NCBI RefSeq assembly: GCF_011039135.1
Contig: NZ_JAAKEJ010000007.1
Span: 1-64,000 of the forward strand
Direction: 5' to 3'
Origin: Desulfovibrio sp. ZJ209
Lineage (GTDB): Bacteria > Desulfobacterota > Desulfovibrionia > Desulfovibrionales > Desulfovibrionaceae
DNA length: 64,000 nt
Positions 36,556 through 45,195 of the stretch are shown piece by piece. A program made the translations under genes and the position numbers. Below the pieces are notes generated by a model that was given only the letters and a program-made list of their open reading frames with translations, was not told where the DNA came from and ran no database searches. How positions within the stretch are numbered: position 1 is the stretch's first letter; the number at the start of each line of letters is the position of its first letter.

Positions 36556-39264
36556 TCAGGCCGTGGCGCCCGCGGCGGCCGCCGGCGCTTTTGCCGCTTC
36601 GTCGCCGAGGCGGCGCAGGATGGCGCCGAGGGCCATGTTTTCTTCCACATTCAGGGTCTGCTCGCCGTCAAAGTCCACATTGCCCATGATGAGCGCGGCG
36701 AGCGCGTTGAGCCAGTCCCCGAGCCAGCGCCGCGACCAGGCCGAGCGCGCCTCCCCGAGCTGCGGCACGCCCTCAACGGCGGGCAGCGGCGGGAAGACCA
36801 CCGCGCTCTTGGAGCCGGGCAGGGCGACGGTGCGCGCCTTTTCGTCATGGGTGCGCGGGTCAAGCCCGAGCCAGTCCACATAGCTGTTCAGGATGCCGGC
36901 GGCGATGCCGGCCTCCTTGCGGGCGATGCTCTCCCTGCTTGTGTTGGCATAGGCCGAGGCCCGGCGGAAGGCTTCGGCCATGGCGTCGCGCAGGGCGAGG
37001 CGGGCCGCGCCGGTGGAGAGCTCGTTGACGAGGTCGGAAAACTCCTTGCCGGGGAGGAGAAAGTATTTCTGGCTCGCCGCGTCGTCCGCCAGCTGGTGCA
37101 GCCGCTCGATCCAGCGGCTTTCCACATAGGCGGCGAAAAAGGCGGCTTCGTCCGCGGGCGCGGCGGCCGATTTGGCCGGTGCCTCGGCAGCTTGCGGGGC
37201 GCTTTCGGGCGTGCCGGCAAAGGGGTTCCAGGAGGCCACGTTCACCGTGTCCATGTCCAGCTCGGGCAGGGGCTCGGCCCCGGCCGGTGCCGCGTCCGCA
37301 GGCTCGGCGTCCGCCAGCTCGAGGTAGCGGCGCGTGGCCTCGGGGTGCATGTCGGCGATGTCGGCGTCGCTGATGGTCAGGCTGTGCAAGAGCTGGCCCA
37401 TGCGGCCCTGCTGCGTCTCCAGCTGGCCCAGGCGGTTGAAGAGGTTATGGATGAGCTGGAGCTTCTGCTTGCGGATCTCCTCCCGGTCGTCGGTGCGGTA
37501 GAAGGCCGCCAGCCGGCGCTCCACGGCCTCGCGCGTGGCCTGCACGTTCTGGAGCAGCTGGTCGCGCTTGATGTCCGGGTTGCAGAGCGGGCTCAGGCTT
37601 TCGCGGATATAGGTGATACCGCCGTCATTGAGCTTCATGGCCTCGTCCCAGGCGCGGGCGGGCTCGCGGAAGTGCGCGGCCACGAGCGGGCTTTGCAAAA
37701 AGGCCGACTGGAGCCGCCCCACATAGTCCTGCCGCTCGGGGCGGATGCCCTTTTCCTGGTCGCCGTCGTATTCCATCACCGCGTCAAAGCGGAAATTGGG
37801 ATTGCGCAAGAGGAAGATGTTATCGAAGCCGCGCTCGGGCGTCCAGTGGGCCGGCCAGTCGTGCTGCTTGCCGAAAAAGTCCAGCAGCGAGGCGTGGAGC
37901 CGGTTGTCCCAGCGGCTTTCCAGCGAGGGCGCGCCCTTCTTGTCCTCAAATTCCATGTCGAACTTGGTCAAGATGAAAAAGAGCGAGGGCGGCCGGCCGG
38001 CGCGGTCTTCCGGGCGCTCGCCGTGGGTCGTGCGCACCCATTCGTCGATGACGCCGGGGAGATCCTGCACCTCCTGGTTGCTCGGGCCGATGCAGAGCAG
38101 CATGCTCGTGAGCTCGCGCTCGGCGCAGTAGCGCTGGAAGAGATAGGCCACCTTGCCGCGCAGGAAGAGCTCCTTGAGCATGCCCTCCTTGCCGAGCTCG
38201 CGGCGCACGTCGTCGAGCTTGTAGCGCGAGCGGTAGCCAGGGAAGTCGAGCAGGTCGGTATGGTCGAAATAGGGCGCCGGCTTTTCGCGCATGACGATGG
38301 TGAGCTCGGCCGTGAGCGCCGTCACCACCGCGCGGGGGAGACTCGCGTGCACGCCCGCGGGCGTGAGCACGTCGAGCGAGCCCTCGGCCCTGGCCCGCTC
38401 GGGGTCGTCCAGCCCGGCGAGCGTCGCCACGTCGATGATGCTCGTGTCGCGCGGGATGAGGGCGTCGAGCGGCAGATACGCGCGTTCCGCATAGCCCAGG
38501 GAGTCCAGCGCCTTGAGCAGCTGGCGCAAGAGGTCGGTGAAGGGCGCCACTTCATCCCAAATCAGGGAATAGAGCCGCACGCGGCCCTCGAGGTCGAGCA
38601 CGGGGCCGAGCGCGAGCGCCTGGTCCCAGTAGGAGCGCTCCAGCTCCTGCACGCGGGCCTTGGCGCGAAAGTCCTTGACCAGATACTCGCGCAGGTCTTC
38701 CAGCGCGTCGAGGTCGGCCGAGGGCGAGCCGCTGCCCGCGGGCAGGCTTTGGGCGCGCTGTTTGAGCGCCTTGAGCGTGGCCTCAATGTCGCTTTGCGGG
38801 GCCTCCTTGTGCTCGCAGTCCGCATAATAGGTGTTGGCGATGATCTTGACGAGGTCGGTTTCGGACAAAAGGCGGATCTGCACGGGATGGTCCGGCGGCA
38901 GGTCTTTCGGCTGCGTCATGGTGAAGCGCGTGACAAGGCCCGTGGATTCCTTGCCGCCCTCGGGGTTGATCTCGCTGATGAAGTCCTTTGTTGCGTTGCC
39001 AAACACGGCAAGGAGCGAGTGCCCGGCGTCGCGCGCCAAGGCCGAGATGAGGTAGGACTTGCCCGCCTGGCTCGGCCCGAAAACGCCGGCGCACATCTTG
39101 CGCCCGGCCGCGCGCGAGCAGCGCCTGAAGACGCGGGCGGCGCGGCGCAGTTCCTTGAGCAGGCCCTCCTGCTCGCCGCGCACGAGCTCGCCGTTGCGCG
39201 AGACCCAGGCGCCGGCGTCGGTGCAGGCCTCAGCGAGGTCGGCGCAATATGTCGCAAGTTCCAT
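36556..39264 (-). CDS. srfC: SrfC-family P-loop GTPase
   Basis: 902 residues, AAAGGAG before the ATG. GTPase motifs: G1 GPSQAGKS (63-70), a switch threonine near 108, G3 DFPG (340-343) and G4 TKFD (433-436). The arrangement with large helical inserts resembles SrfC-type putative virulence factors and dynamin-like proteins. No signal peptide or membrane helix, so it is cytoplasmic. SrfC is normally encoded after SrfB, as here, but repeat copy 2 separates the two genes by 458 bases. Role of the family is unsettled (described as putative virulence or toxin components in enterobacteria). Confidence 0.85.
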   Translation of the reverse strand: MELATYCADLAEACTDAGAWVSRNGELVRGEQEGLLKELRRAARVFRRCSRAAGRKMCAGVFGPSQAGKSYLISALARDAGHSLLAVFGNATKDFISEINPEGGKESTGLVTRFTMTQPKDLPPDHPVQIRLLSETDLVKIIANTYYADCEHKEAPQSDIEATLKALKQRAQSLPAGSGSPSADLDALEDLREYLVKDFRAKARVQELERSYWDQALALGPVLDLEGRVRLYSLIWDEVAPFTDLLRQLLKALDSLGYAERAYLPLDALIPRDTSIIDVATLAGLDDPERARAEGSLDVLTPAGVHASLPRAVVTALTAELTIVMREKPAPYFDHTDLLDFPGYRSRYKLDDVRRELGKEGMLKELFLRGKVAYLFQRYCAERELTSMLLCIGPSNQEVQDLPGVIDEWVRTTHGERPEDRAGRPPSLFFILTKFDMEFEDKKGAPSLESRWDNRLHASLLDFFGKQHDWPAHWTPERGFDNIFLLRNPNFRFDAVMEYDGDQEKGIRPERQDYVGRLQSAFLQSPLVAAHFREPARAWDEAMKLNDGGITYIRESLSPLCNPDIKRDQLLQNVQATREAVERRLAAFYRTDDREEIRKQKLQLIHNLFNRLGQLETQQGRMGQLLHSLTISDADIADMHPEATRRYLELADAEPADAAPAGAEPLPELDMDTVNVASWNPFAGTPESAPQAAEAPAKSAAAPADEAAFFAAYVESRWIERLHQLADDAASQKYFLLPGKEFSDLVNELSTGAARLALRDAMAEAFRRASAYANTSRESIARKEAGIAAGILNSYVDWLGLDPRTHDEKARTVALPGSKSAVVFPPLPAVEGVPQLGEARSAWSRRWLGDWLNALAALIMGNVDFDGEQTLNVEENMALGAILRRLGDEAAKAPAAAAGATA

Positions 39265-39329
39265 GCAAATGCTCCTTTATGCAAGGCCCGGTCATGCGTT
39301 CGGGTATTGTGCCTGTGCTGTGTGGGAAC

Positions 39330-39639
39330 GCCGAAATTATCCGTCAAAAACAGCCTTGCTCCAGCCGTTGCGACGAAGGAAGCTACGGATGGAGACAGCA
39401 GTTGGCTACCGCGTAGGACAATCAGCGAAACCGCTGTCGCTATCCGTAAGCAGGCAGAGCCTGCTAACGGCTACCGCTTTGGTGCTTGCTGCGTCAGAGA
39501 AAAATTTTCTTGGTCGAGTACTTAAGTACACTCCCTGCGAAAATTTTTATCTTCCTTGCAAGCACCAAAAAATCTTATTTTTTAGGATTCTTCCGGCACC
39601 AGCACCCGTCTTCCGCTTCGCTCCCGACGGATCTAAGGA
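39330..39639. repeat. Structured intergenic repeat, copy 2
   Basis: About 310 bases, the single-unit form of the element at 19979-20528. One ~91-base palindromic unit (39358 to about 39448), then an AGCAGGC/GCCTGCT hairpin not present in copy 1, then the A/T-rich hairpin 39500-39548 with arms AAAAATTTTC/GAAAATTTTT around GTACTTAAGTAC, and a shared end ATTTTTTAGGAT...GGATCTAAGGA. The A/T-rich hairpin shows a compensatory C:G to T:A change relative to copy 1. It lies between srfB and srfC in the same orientation as copy 1. Confidence 0.88.
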
Positions 39640-39722
39640 GTGTCCCTCACCTCTATCCTGTGTCATAATCTTGCCTATAACCACCGGGGCCGGCGTCCTT
39701 GGGAGCCGGGAAAATCCCTGCC

Positions 39723-42700
39723 TCAGTCGCCGTAGACGATGCCGGTGTCCATCCAGAAGCCCTCGTCCCGGGGCAGCGTCTGGAGGCGCATGTCCAGCAC
39801 CTTGTTGGGCACGGTGTCGCCGTTGCGGTCGCGGATTTCCTCGATGACGAATTCGCCCTCGCCGGCGCCTCCGTCCGCGCCGGGCGCCGTGGCGCCGTCC
39901 TCCTCGGGCAGCACGAGGCGCAGCTTCACGGTGAAGGGCAGGAGGTGCGCGTTTTCGCGCCTGGCGTCGTCATTGACGAATTCGAGGAAGTAATAGCGGG
40001 TGGTCGTCCAGCGTTCGGCGTCCAGCTGGCGGAAACCCACGGCCATGGGCCCGCTGAACCTGATCTCGGCCACCGGCGGCTCCACGCTGCGCCGCTCCGG
40101 GTCCACCGTGAACCAGACCTTGCTTTTGCGGATCTGGCCGTTGAGCTCCATCTCGCCGATATAGCGCGCCGTGGAGGAGAGGGCGAGCCCGTGCGGGTCG
40201 AAAGAGAAGCCCTCGAGCTGGCCCTCGGCGAGCGCGCAGAGGATGGCGCCCACGACCACGGTGGTCTTGGGGTCGGTCATGTTGCCGAGCGCGTCCGAGA
40301 AAGGATACCAGCCGCCCACGCGGTAGTCGCCCATGGGGAAGATGCGGCTCGGCGGCACGGGCAGCATGGAGCAGATGGTCTCGGCAATGCCCGGCCAGCG
40401 GCTCGGGCGCCCTGTGAGCAGGAGCACGTCGCAGTCGTAGAGGTGGATAACCTCGCAGAGATTGGCGAGCACTTCCTTCAAGGCGGTGCGCACCGTGTCG
40501 TCCACGCGGCGCGGCTCCACGCGGATGGGGATGGCGAGCGGGTCGAAATCCGCGGCACCGCCGTGCTCGCGCACATAGTCCGTGAGGTAGCCAAGGGCGG
40601 CGGCGCTCGGCATGGGCGCGAGGCCGTCCGCGAACACGGGCGGGGACTCCTGCTCCGCCGGGGCCTTGCCGGCGCGCCCGGTCTTTTTCCCGTCGGGCTC
40701 TTCCGCGGGCTTCACGAAGCAGTCCCCCAGGCGGAAGACCGTGCCCGAGCCCGCGCCGCGCATGTCCGCCTGCTCGTAGAGGGAGAGTACGCGCAGGGCC
40801 GCCGGCACCGCCACCTGCCGGATGAACTGGATGCGCTGGTTGAGGATCTCCTTGCTGCTGTCCATGGTGTCGCGCCCGAAGAGCGCGGCCAGGGCGGCGC
40901 GGGTGTTTTTCACGCCTGCCTCGGCCATGGCCGCGCCGATGGCCTCGAGCACATGCTCGGCCACCACGGCGCGCAGGATGTCGTCGCCGGCGAGGTTGAA
41001 GCCGTCGTGGAACTCGGGGTGCGGGGCCATGCGCGGCGTGGCGCCCTCGTCGCTGGCGAGCTCGAAAGTGGTGATGGAGAGGTCGGTGGTGCCGCCGCCG
41101 ATGTCGATGGTGGCCACGCGCACGCTCGGGGCCTCGCCCCCGCGCCCGGGGAAGGGCCGGGGCCGGCCCATGATCTCGCAGAAAAGCTGCGCGTCGCCCT
41201 GGAACTTGCGGGTGATCTCGTTGTAGATGAAGACGAGCTGGGTGCAGGTGGCCTCGTCCCAGTCGCAGCGGATGACCGGGTTGGTGCGGTAGTCCGCGGC
41301 CTCGCCGCGGCGCCGCCGCGCCGGGTTCTCCACATAGTACTGGCCCCAGCCGAGCGCCTCCCAGAGCACGTGCACGGCCCACTTGGCCCAGCGCTTGTAG
41401 ATCTTCTGCTCCGCGATGGGCATGCCGCCGGGCACGGTGAAGATGACCTGCCGAAGGCGCCTTGGCTCGGCCGAGGCCTCGCGGCGGCAGCGCTGGCCGG
41501 GCGAATTGATGGTCAGAAGCGCCTGCTGGATGATCTCCACGAGCAGGAACATCATGAGCGAGGAGCGCGTGAAAAGCGACTCGAAGGCGCTTTCGCGCTC
41601 CTGCTCGCGGAAGGCGCGGTTGCGCGTGAAGAGCGGGTCGTCCATGCAGCAGAGCGGCGTGCCGCTGGAATTGATGCGCTGGGCGAGCGGCCCGCGCGTC
41701 ACATAGGGCGCCTTTTCGCTCTTGGTGTTGAAGCGCCACGTGCGCTTCCAGTTGCGCTCGTCCCAGAGATAGCGCTTGGGGCTGGACATGCCCGTGGAGC
41801 CCTGCTCGCAGCGCGAAAGCGTGGCCAGGCGCGCGGCCTCGGGCCCGATGCGCACGGGCGAGGGCCACGCGAAAGCCGGGGTGCGCCGCCCCGAGCGCAG
41901 GCTCAAGGCGTCGTTGCCGAAGCTGATCTCGGAAAATTCCACGCGCGTCTCAAAGGGCTCGGTGGAGATCCTGTCTGGCTCGTCCATGTCCCGGAGCTGG
42001 AGCAGGTAACTGTCGTTGAGGTTGGTGGCGCTCTGGGTGTGCGTTTCCACAAGGATGCCCGTGGTGCGCGAATTGCCGATGTCGAGCACGAGGTCCACGT
42101 CCACGCAGTTCTTGGCGTCCGGCCGGATGACGTAGACCTCTGTGGCGCGGATGGCGCGCTCCAGAGCCTCCAGCGTGGTCAGGTAAGAGGCGAGGTGCGC
42201 GAACTGCTGCTCCCCGTCCACGGGCGGCCGCCCCTCGCGCTTGCGCCAGGCCTGCCAGAGCTCGCGCAGCCATTCCTCCACCCAGGCCAAGTCCATGAAC
42301 CACGCATTGTCGCGGAAGCGCCAGGCGAGGCGGAAATGCGCGTTGGCATCCACATCGTCCGGGCTGAGCGCGGCGTACACGTCGCCGGTCTTTTCCTCCA
42401 CGCCCATGTCAAAGGCCAGCACCACGCGCAAGGTGTCCGGCGCGTCCGGGGCGAGGGAGAGTCGGGCGCGCGCCCAGTTGGTGGGGCCGTACTCGAAGCG
42501 GCACTCGCCGCTGTCCGGCCACGTCTGCTCGCGCGTGCGCAAAAAGGGCACGGGTATCCACCGCCCGAGCCAGGGCTGGATGGCCTTTTTGGCCGTGAGC
42601 TCGTAGCCGTAGGCACCCACGGTGCGGGAGGGGTCGAGCTCGTCCACGTACTCGCCCTCGGCATTTTTGCGGAAGGCATGCAGGTGCACGCGGCTCTCGC

Positions 42701-42842
42701 CGCCGGGGCCTGCCTCGGCAAGCTCCTCGAAGCTGTAGCGCACGCTGTCGAGCCCGGAAAGGGGTGCCGCGAAGTCCAGCAACTGCGGGCAGCCGCCGGG
42801 GATGAGGCTCACGGGATTCCGATACTGGGGCAAGGGGAACAT
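39723..42842 (-). CDS. srfB: SrfB-family Hsp70/actin-fold ATPase
   Basis: 1039 residues with GGGAGG before the ATG, 3 bases after the preceding stop. The nucleotide motifs of the actin/Hsp70 fold are visible: phosphate-1 DIGNSRTTG (254-262), phosphate-2 DIGGGTTDLSI (580-590) and an adenosine motif LLLTGRPSRWPG near 805-817. N-terminal and inserted regions are specific to SrfB, and the length fits the family (about 1000). No signal peptide. With SrfC it forms the cytoplasmic NTPase pair of the locus. Confidence 0.86.
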   Translation of the reverse strand: MFPLPQYRNPVSLIPGGCPQLLDFAAPLSGLDSVRYSFEELAEAGPGGESRVHLHAFRKNAEGEYVDELDPSRTVGAYGYELTAKKAIQPWLGRWIPVPFLRTREQTWPDSGECRFEYGPTNWARARLSLAPDAPDTLRVVLAFDMGVEEKTGDVYAALSPDDVDANAHFRLAWRFRDNAWFMDLAWVEEWLRELWQAWRKREGRPPVDGEQQFAHLASYLTTLEALERAIRATEVYVIRPDAKNCVDVDLVLDIGNSRTTGILVETHTQSATNLNDSYLLQLRDMDEPDRISTEPFETRVEFSEISFGNDALSLRSGRRTPAFAWPSPVRIGPEAARLATLSRCEQGSTGMSSPKRYLWDERNWKRTWRFNTKSEKAPYVTRGPLAQRINSSGTPLCCMDDPLFTRNRAFREQERESAFESLFTRSSLMMFLLVEIIQQALLTINSPGQRCRREASAEPRRLRQVIFTVPGGMPIAEQKIYKRWAKWAVHVLWEALGWGQYYVENPARRRRGEAADYRTNPVIRCDWDEATCTQLVFIYNEITRKFQGDAQLFCEIMGRPRPFPGRGGEAPSVRVATIDIGGGTTDLSITTFELASDEGATPRMAPHPEFHDGFNLAGDDILRAVVAEHVLEAIGAAMAEAGVKNTRAALAALFGRDTMDSSKEILNQRIQFIRQVAVPAALRVLSLYEQADMRGAGSGTVFRLGDCFVKPAEEPDGKKTGRAGKAPAEQESPPVFADGLAPMPSAAALGYLTDYVREHGGAADFDPLAIPIRVEPRRVDDTVRTALKEVLANLCEVIHLYDCDVLLLTGRPSRWPGIAETICSMLPVPPSRIFPMGDYRVGGWYPFSDALGNMTDPKTTVVVGAILCALAEGQLEGFSFDPHGLALSSTARYIGEMELNGQIRKSKVWFTVDPERRSVEPPVAEIRFSGPMAVGFRQLDAERWTTTRYYFLEFVNDDARRENAHLLPFTVKLRLVLPEEDGATAPGADGGAGEGEFVIEEIRDRNGDTVPNKVLDMRLQTLPRDEGFWMDTGIVYGD

Positions 42843-42845
42843 CGG

Positions 42846-43955
42846 CTACCTCCCGCAGCTTTCCACGCGGACAAAGGGGATCTCATAGGATTGGCGGCCG
42901 CCCTGGGCATCCTTGAAGACCCAGGTGCAGGGCGCGCGCTGTCCCGTGCCCTTGCAGACCATCTCGGCCTGGCCCCAGCGCTCGCCGTCGGTGCAGGCCG
43001 CGCCGGACGACGTGACCGAGAGCACGCCCTCTTTCGAGAGCTTGGCCTTGGACGAGCCGATGCACATGCGGCCGCCGATGGAGTCGATGACGCGGCGCTT
43101 GCCCGCGCCGCCATTGGCGCCGAAGCAGAAGCATTCCTTGATGATGCGCTTGGAATAGTATTCCGGCCGGGTGCCCTGCCAGCAGCCCTCGAGAAAGTCG
43201 AGATTGCCGGTGGCCGCGGCTTCGGGCGGGATGCGCAGCTCCTCGCCGATGGCCGGCTTTTTCTTGCTTTCCTTGGGCTTGGGCTGCTCTTTGGGCTTTT
43301 CCTGCTTGGGCTTCTCGGCCTTGGGCTTTTCTTCCTTGGCCGGGGCCTTCTTTTCCTCGGGCTTGGGGGCCGGCTGTTCCTTCACGTCTTCCTTTTTGGC
43401 CTGTTCCGGCGCCGGTGTCATGGGCAAAAGCTCGACGATGGTCAACTGGTGCGGGGCGGCTTCCGGCGTTACGGGCGTGGGCGTGACAGGCGTGACGGGC
43501 TCCGTCCGCGTGTCCGGCGTCTGCATGCCGGGCAGGGCGATTTGCGGCGTTTCGGGCGCGGCCCCGGCTTTTTGCTGCTCCGGCGTCACGGGAGACGGGG
43601 GCGCCTGCGGAGTCTCCGGCGCCGCGGCTTCGGGCACGATGGCCGCCCCTTCCGGGCTCGCCGGCGTGACGGCCTCTTCCACCACGGTGACAGGCACTTG
43701 TTCCGCCGCGCCCTGCACCGTGCCCTCGCGCGTGAGCGTCACGCCGAGCTCGGTGCGGATGCTCCCCGGCAGCACTTCGACGATGCGGGTCTGCCGGCCG
43801 TCGGGCAGCCTTACGACCGTGCCCGGCACAAGGGCGCGGGGCGTGGCGGGGGCGGGCGCCGGCCGGATATTGGTCAGGGTGTCGGCGGCGAGGCCCGTTT
43901 GCGGCCCCAGTAGGCAGAAGGCAAGAAACACCGCAAGGCAAAAGACGATACGCAT
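42846..43955 (-). CDS. Secreted Pro/Lys-rich protein with SrfA-like C-terminal domain
   Basis: 369 residues from ATG 43955 with GGAGC before it. A signal peptide (cleavage after about AA at 24), a small SH3-like patch with VVRLPDGRQTRIVEVLPG, a long Pro/Ala then Lys/Pro/Glu-rich linker (about 90-245) long enough to cross peptidoglycan, then a cysteine-rich C-terminal domain (252-369) starting FLEGCW (254-259). The end shows the same FLxGxW, G-x-G, EW/C spacing as the C-terminus of the next gene. The domains look paralogous. Probably periplasmic. Confidence 0.76.
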   Translation of the reverse strand: MRIVFCLAVFLAFCLLGPQTGLAADTLTNIRPAPAPATPRALVPGTVVRLPDGRQTRIVEVLPGSIRTELGVTLTREGTVQGAAEQVPVTVVEEAVTPASPEGAAIVPEAAAPETPQAPPSPVTPEQQKAGAAPETPQIALPGMQTPDTRTEPVTPVTPTPVTPEAAPHQLTIVELLPMTPAPEQAKKEDVKEQPAPKPEEKKAPAKEEKPKAEKPKQEKPKEQPKPKESKKKPAIGEELRIPPEAAATGNLDFLEGCWQGTRPEYYSKRIIKECFCFGANGGAGKRRVIDSIGGRMCIGSSKAKLSKEGVLSVTSSGAACTDGERWGQAEMVCKGTGQRAPCTWVFKDAQGGRQSYEIPFVRVESCGR

Positions 43956-43998
43956 GCTTGCTCCGGCGGGCGCCGGGGCGCCCTGGATATGCGGGCGC

Positions 43999-45195
43999 CT
44001 AGCGCACCCGGCGGAAATCGGCGTCCCAGCGGGTGCCGTCGTCATTGGTGCCCACGCACTGGCTCTGGCCGCCGGCCGTGGCGCGGCAGTCGATGCTCAC
44101 GGGCGCGTAGCTGTTGGCCGAATTTTGGCACTGCTGCGGGCCCAGCTCGATGTGGAGCACCCCGTCGCGGAACTGGGCCTTGGCCTCGCCGGTGCAGCGG
44201 TCGTGCTGCTCGTGGATGATGCCCTCGCCCATGCCATTTTCGTCAAAGGCGAATTCAAACACCACTCCCTCGCCGGTGCGCTTGTTGGCGAGCCCCGTGT
44301 CGCAGCGCCAGCTGCCGGCGAGGAAGGCGGGGTCGCTGGCGTTTTCGGGGATGACGAGCGCATTTTCCGCTTCCGGCGCGGGGGCGGCGGGCTCCACGGG
44401 GCGGCAGAGGGCGGCGTGTTCCGTGACGCGCCGGCGCAGGCTGTCGATCTCGGCCGTGCGCTCCTCGATCTCTTTCTGCGGGCTCGCGGGCGCCCGGAGA
44501 AAGTCCGGCCCGTCGAGGTGCAGGAAGGCCGTGCCCGAAGGCGCCGGCAGCCCGGCAAAGCTCGTGAAGAGCACGAAGCAGAGGCCGCAGAGGAGCGCCA
44601 GCGGCAAAAGCCACCACAGGCAGCCGCCGCGTTTTTGCGGGGGCGGAGCTGCGGGCGGCGTAACGGGTGGGGGCGGCGCTGCGGGGGTTTCGGGCGCCGG
44701 CTCGGCCGCGGCCCTGGGCACGGCGAGGCGGCTCAGGCTGGCCGGCTCCACGCCGGGCGTGCCCGGCCCGAAGCCCCAGCAGGTGAACACGGGCTGGTCG
44801 CCCACCGCATAGAGCGCGGAATCGTCGGGATAACAGAGCGCGAGCCTCAGGATATTGCCGCGCGTCACCTTGAGCGGGTCCTGCGAATGGATGAGCTCCT
44901 CGGCGTAGCGCGAGATCTCGGCGCCCATGTGCGCCAGTTGCGCGCGCGCGGCGTTCCGCTTGTCGGGCGGGAGCTTTGACAGGGGCTGCGCCTCGCCCTG
45001 CACGGGCGAATACCAGTCGATGGTGCCGTCGGCCGCGTTTTCCACCGGGCGGGCGAAAAGCAGCACATAGGCGTCGCCGAACTTGCGCAGCAGCATGTCG
45101 CGGATCTGCGGAAAGCTCGCGCTGGCGGCGATGCCCTGAAAGGCCAGGGCGTGCATGCCCGCGCGGGGCGTGGAGGCGATACGGGTGCCGCTCAT
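43999..45195 (-). CDS. SrfA-like membrane protein
   Basis: 398 residues; GGAGG precedes the ATG, which overlaps the protease stop by 4 bases. N-terminal cytoplasmic part (about 15-142) has DGTIDWYSPVQG and the YAVGDQPVFTCWGFG segment typical of SrfA-family proteins. A proline-rich stretch and one transmembrane helix (192-212) follow, then a short coiled coil (about 240-262) and a C-terminal periplasmic domain from FLAGSW (291-296). The order SrfA, SrfB, SrfC agrees with known srfABC clusters. SrfA assignment is from remembered motifs. Confidence 0.75.
   Translation of the reverse strand: MSGTRIASTPRAGMHALAFQGIAASASFPQIRDMLLRKFGDAYVLLFARPVENAADGTIDWYSPVQGEAQPLSKLPPDKRNAARAQLAHMGAEISRYAEELIHSQDPLKVTRGNILRLALCYPDDSALYAVGDQPVFTCWGFGPGTPGVEPASLSRLAVPRAAAEPAPETPAAPPPPVTPPAAPPPQKRGGCLWWLLPLALLCGLCFVLFTSFAGLPAPSGTAFLHLDGPDFLRAPASPQKEIEERTAEIDSLRRRVTEHAALCRPVEPAAPAPEAENALVIPENASDPAFLAGSWRCDTGLANKRTGEGVVFEFAFDENGMGEGIIHEQHDRCTGEAKAQFRDGVLHIELGPQQCQNSANSYAPVSIDCRATAGGQSQCVGTNDDGTRWDADFRRVR

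Noticed and set aside
39699-43913. 1404-codon plus-strand ORF over srfB
   Set aside because: Shadow frame: low-complexity His/Gly/Arg composition, while the minus frame has actin/Hsp70 nucleotide motifs.
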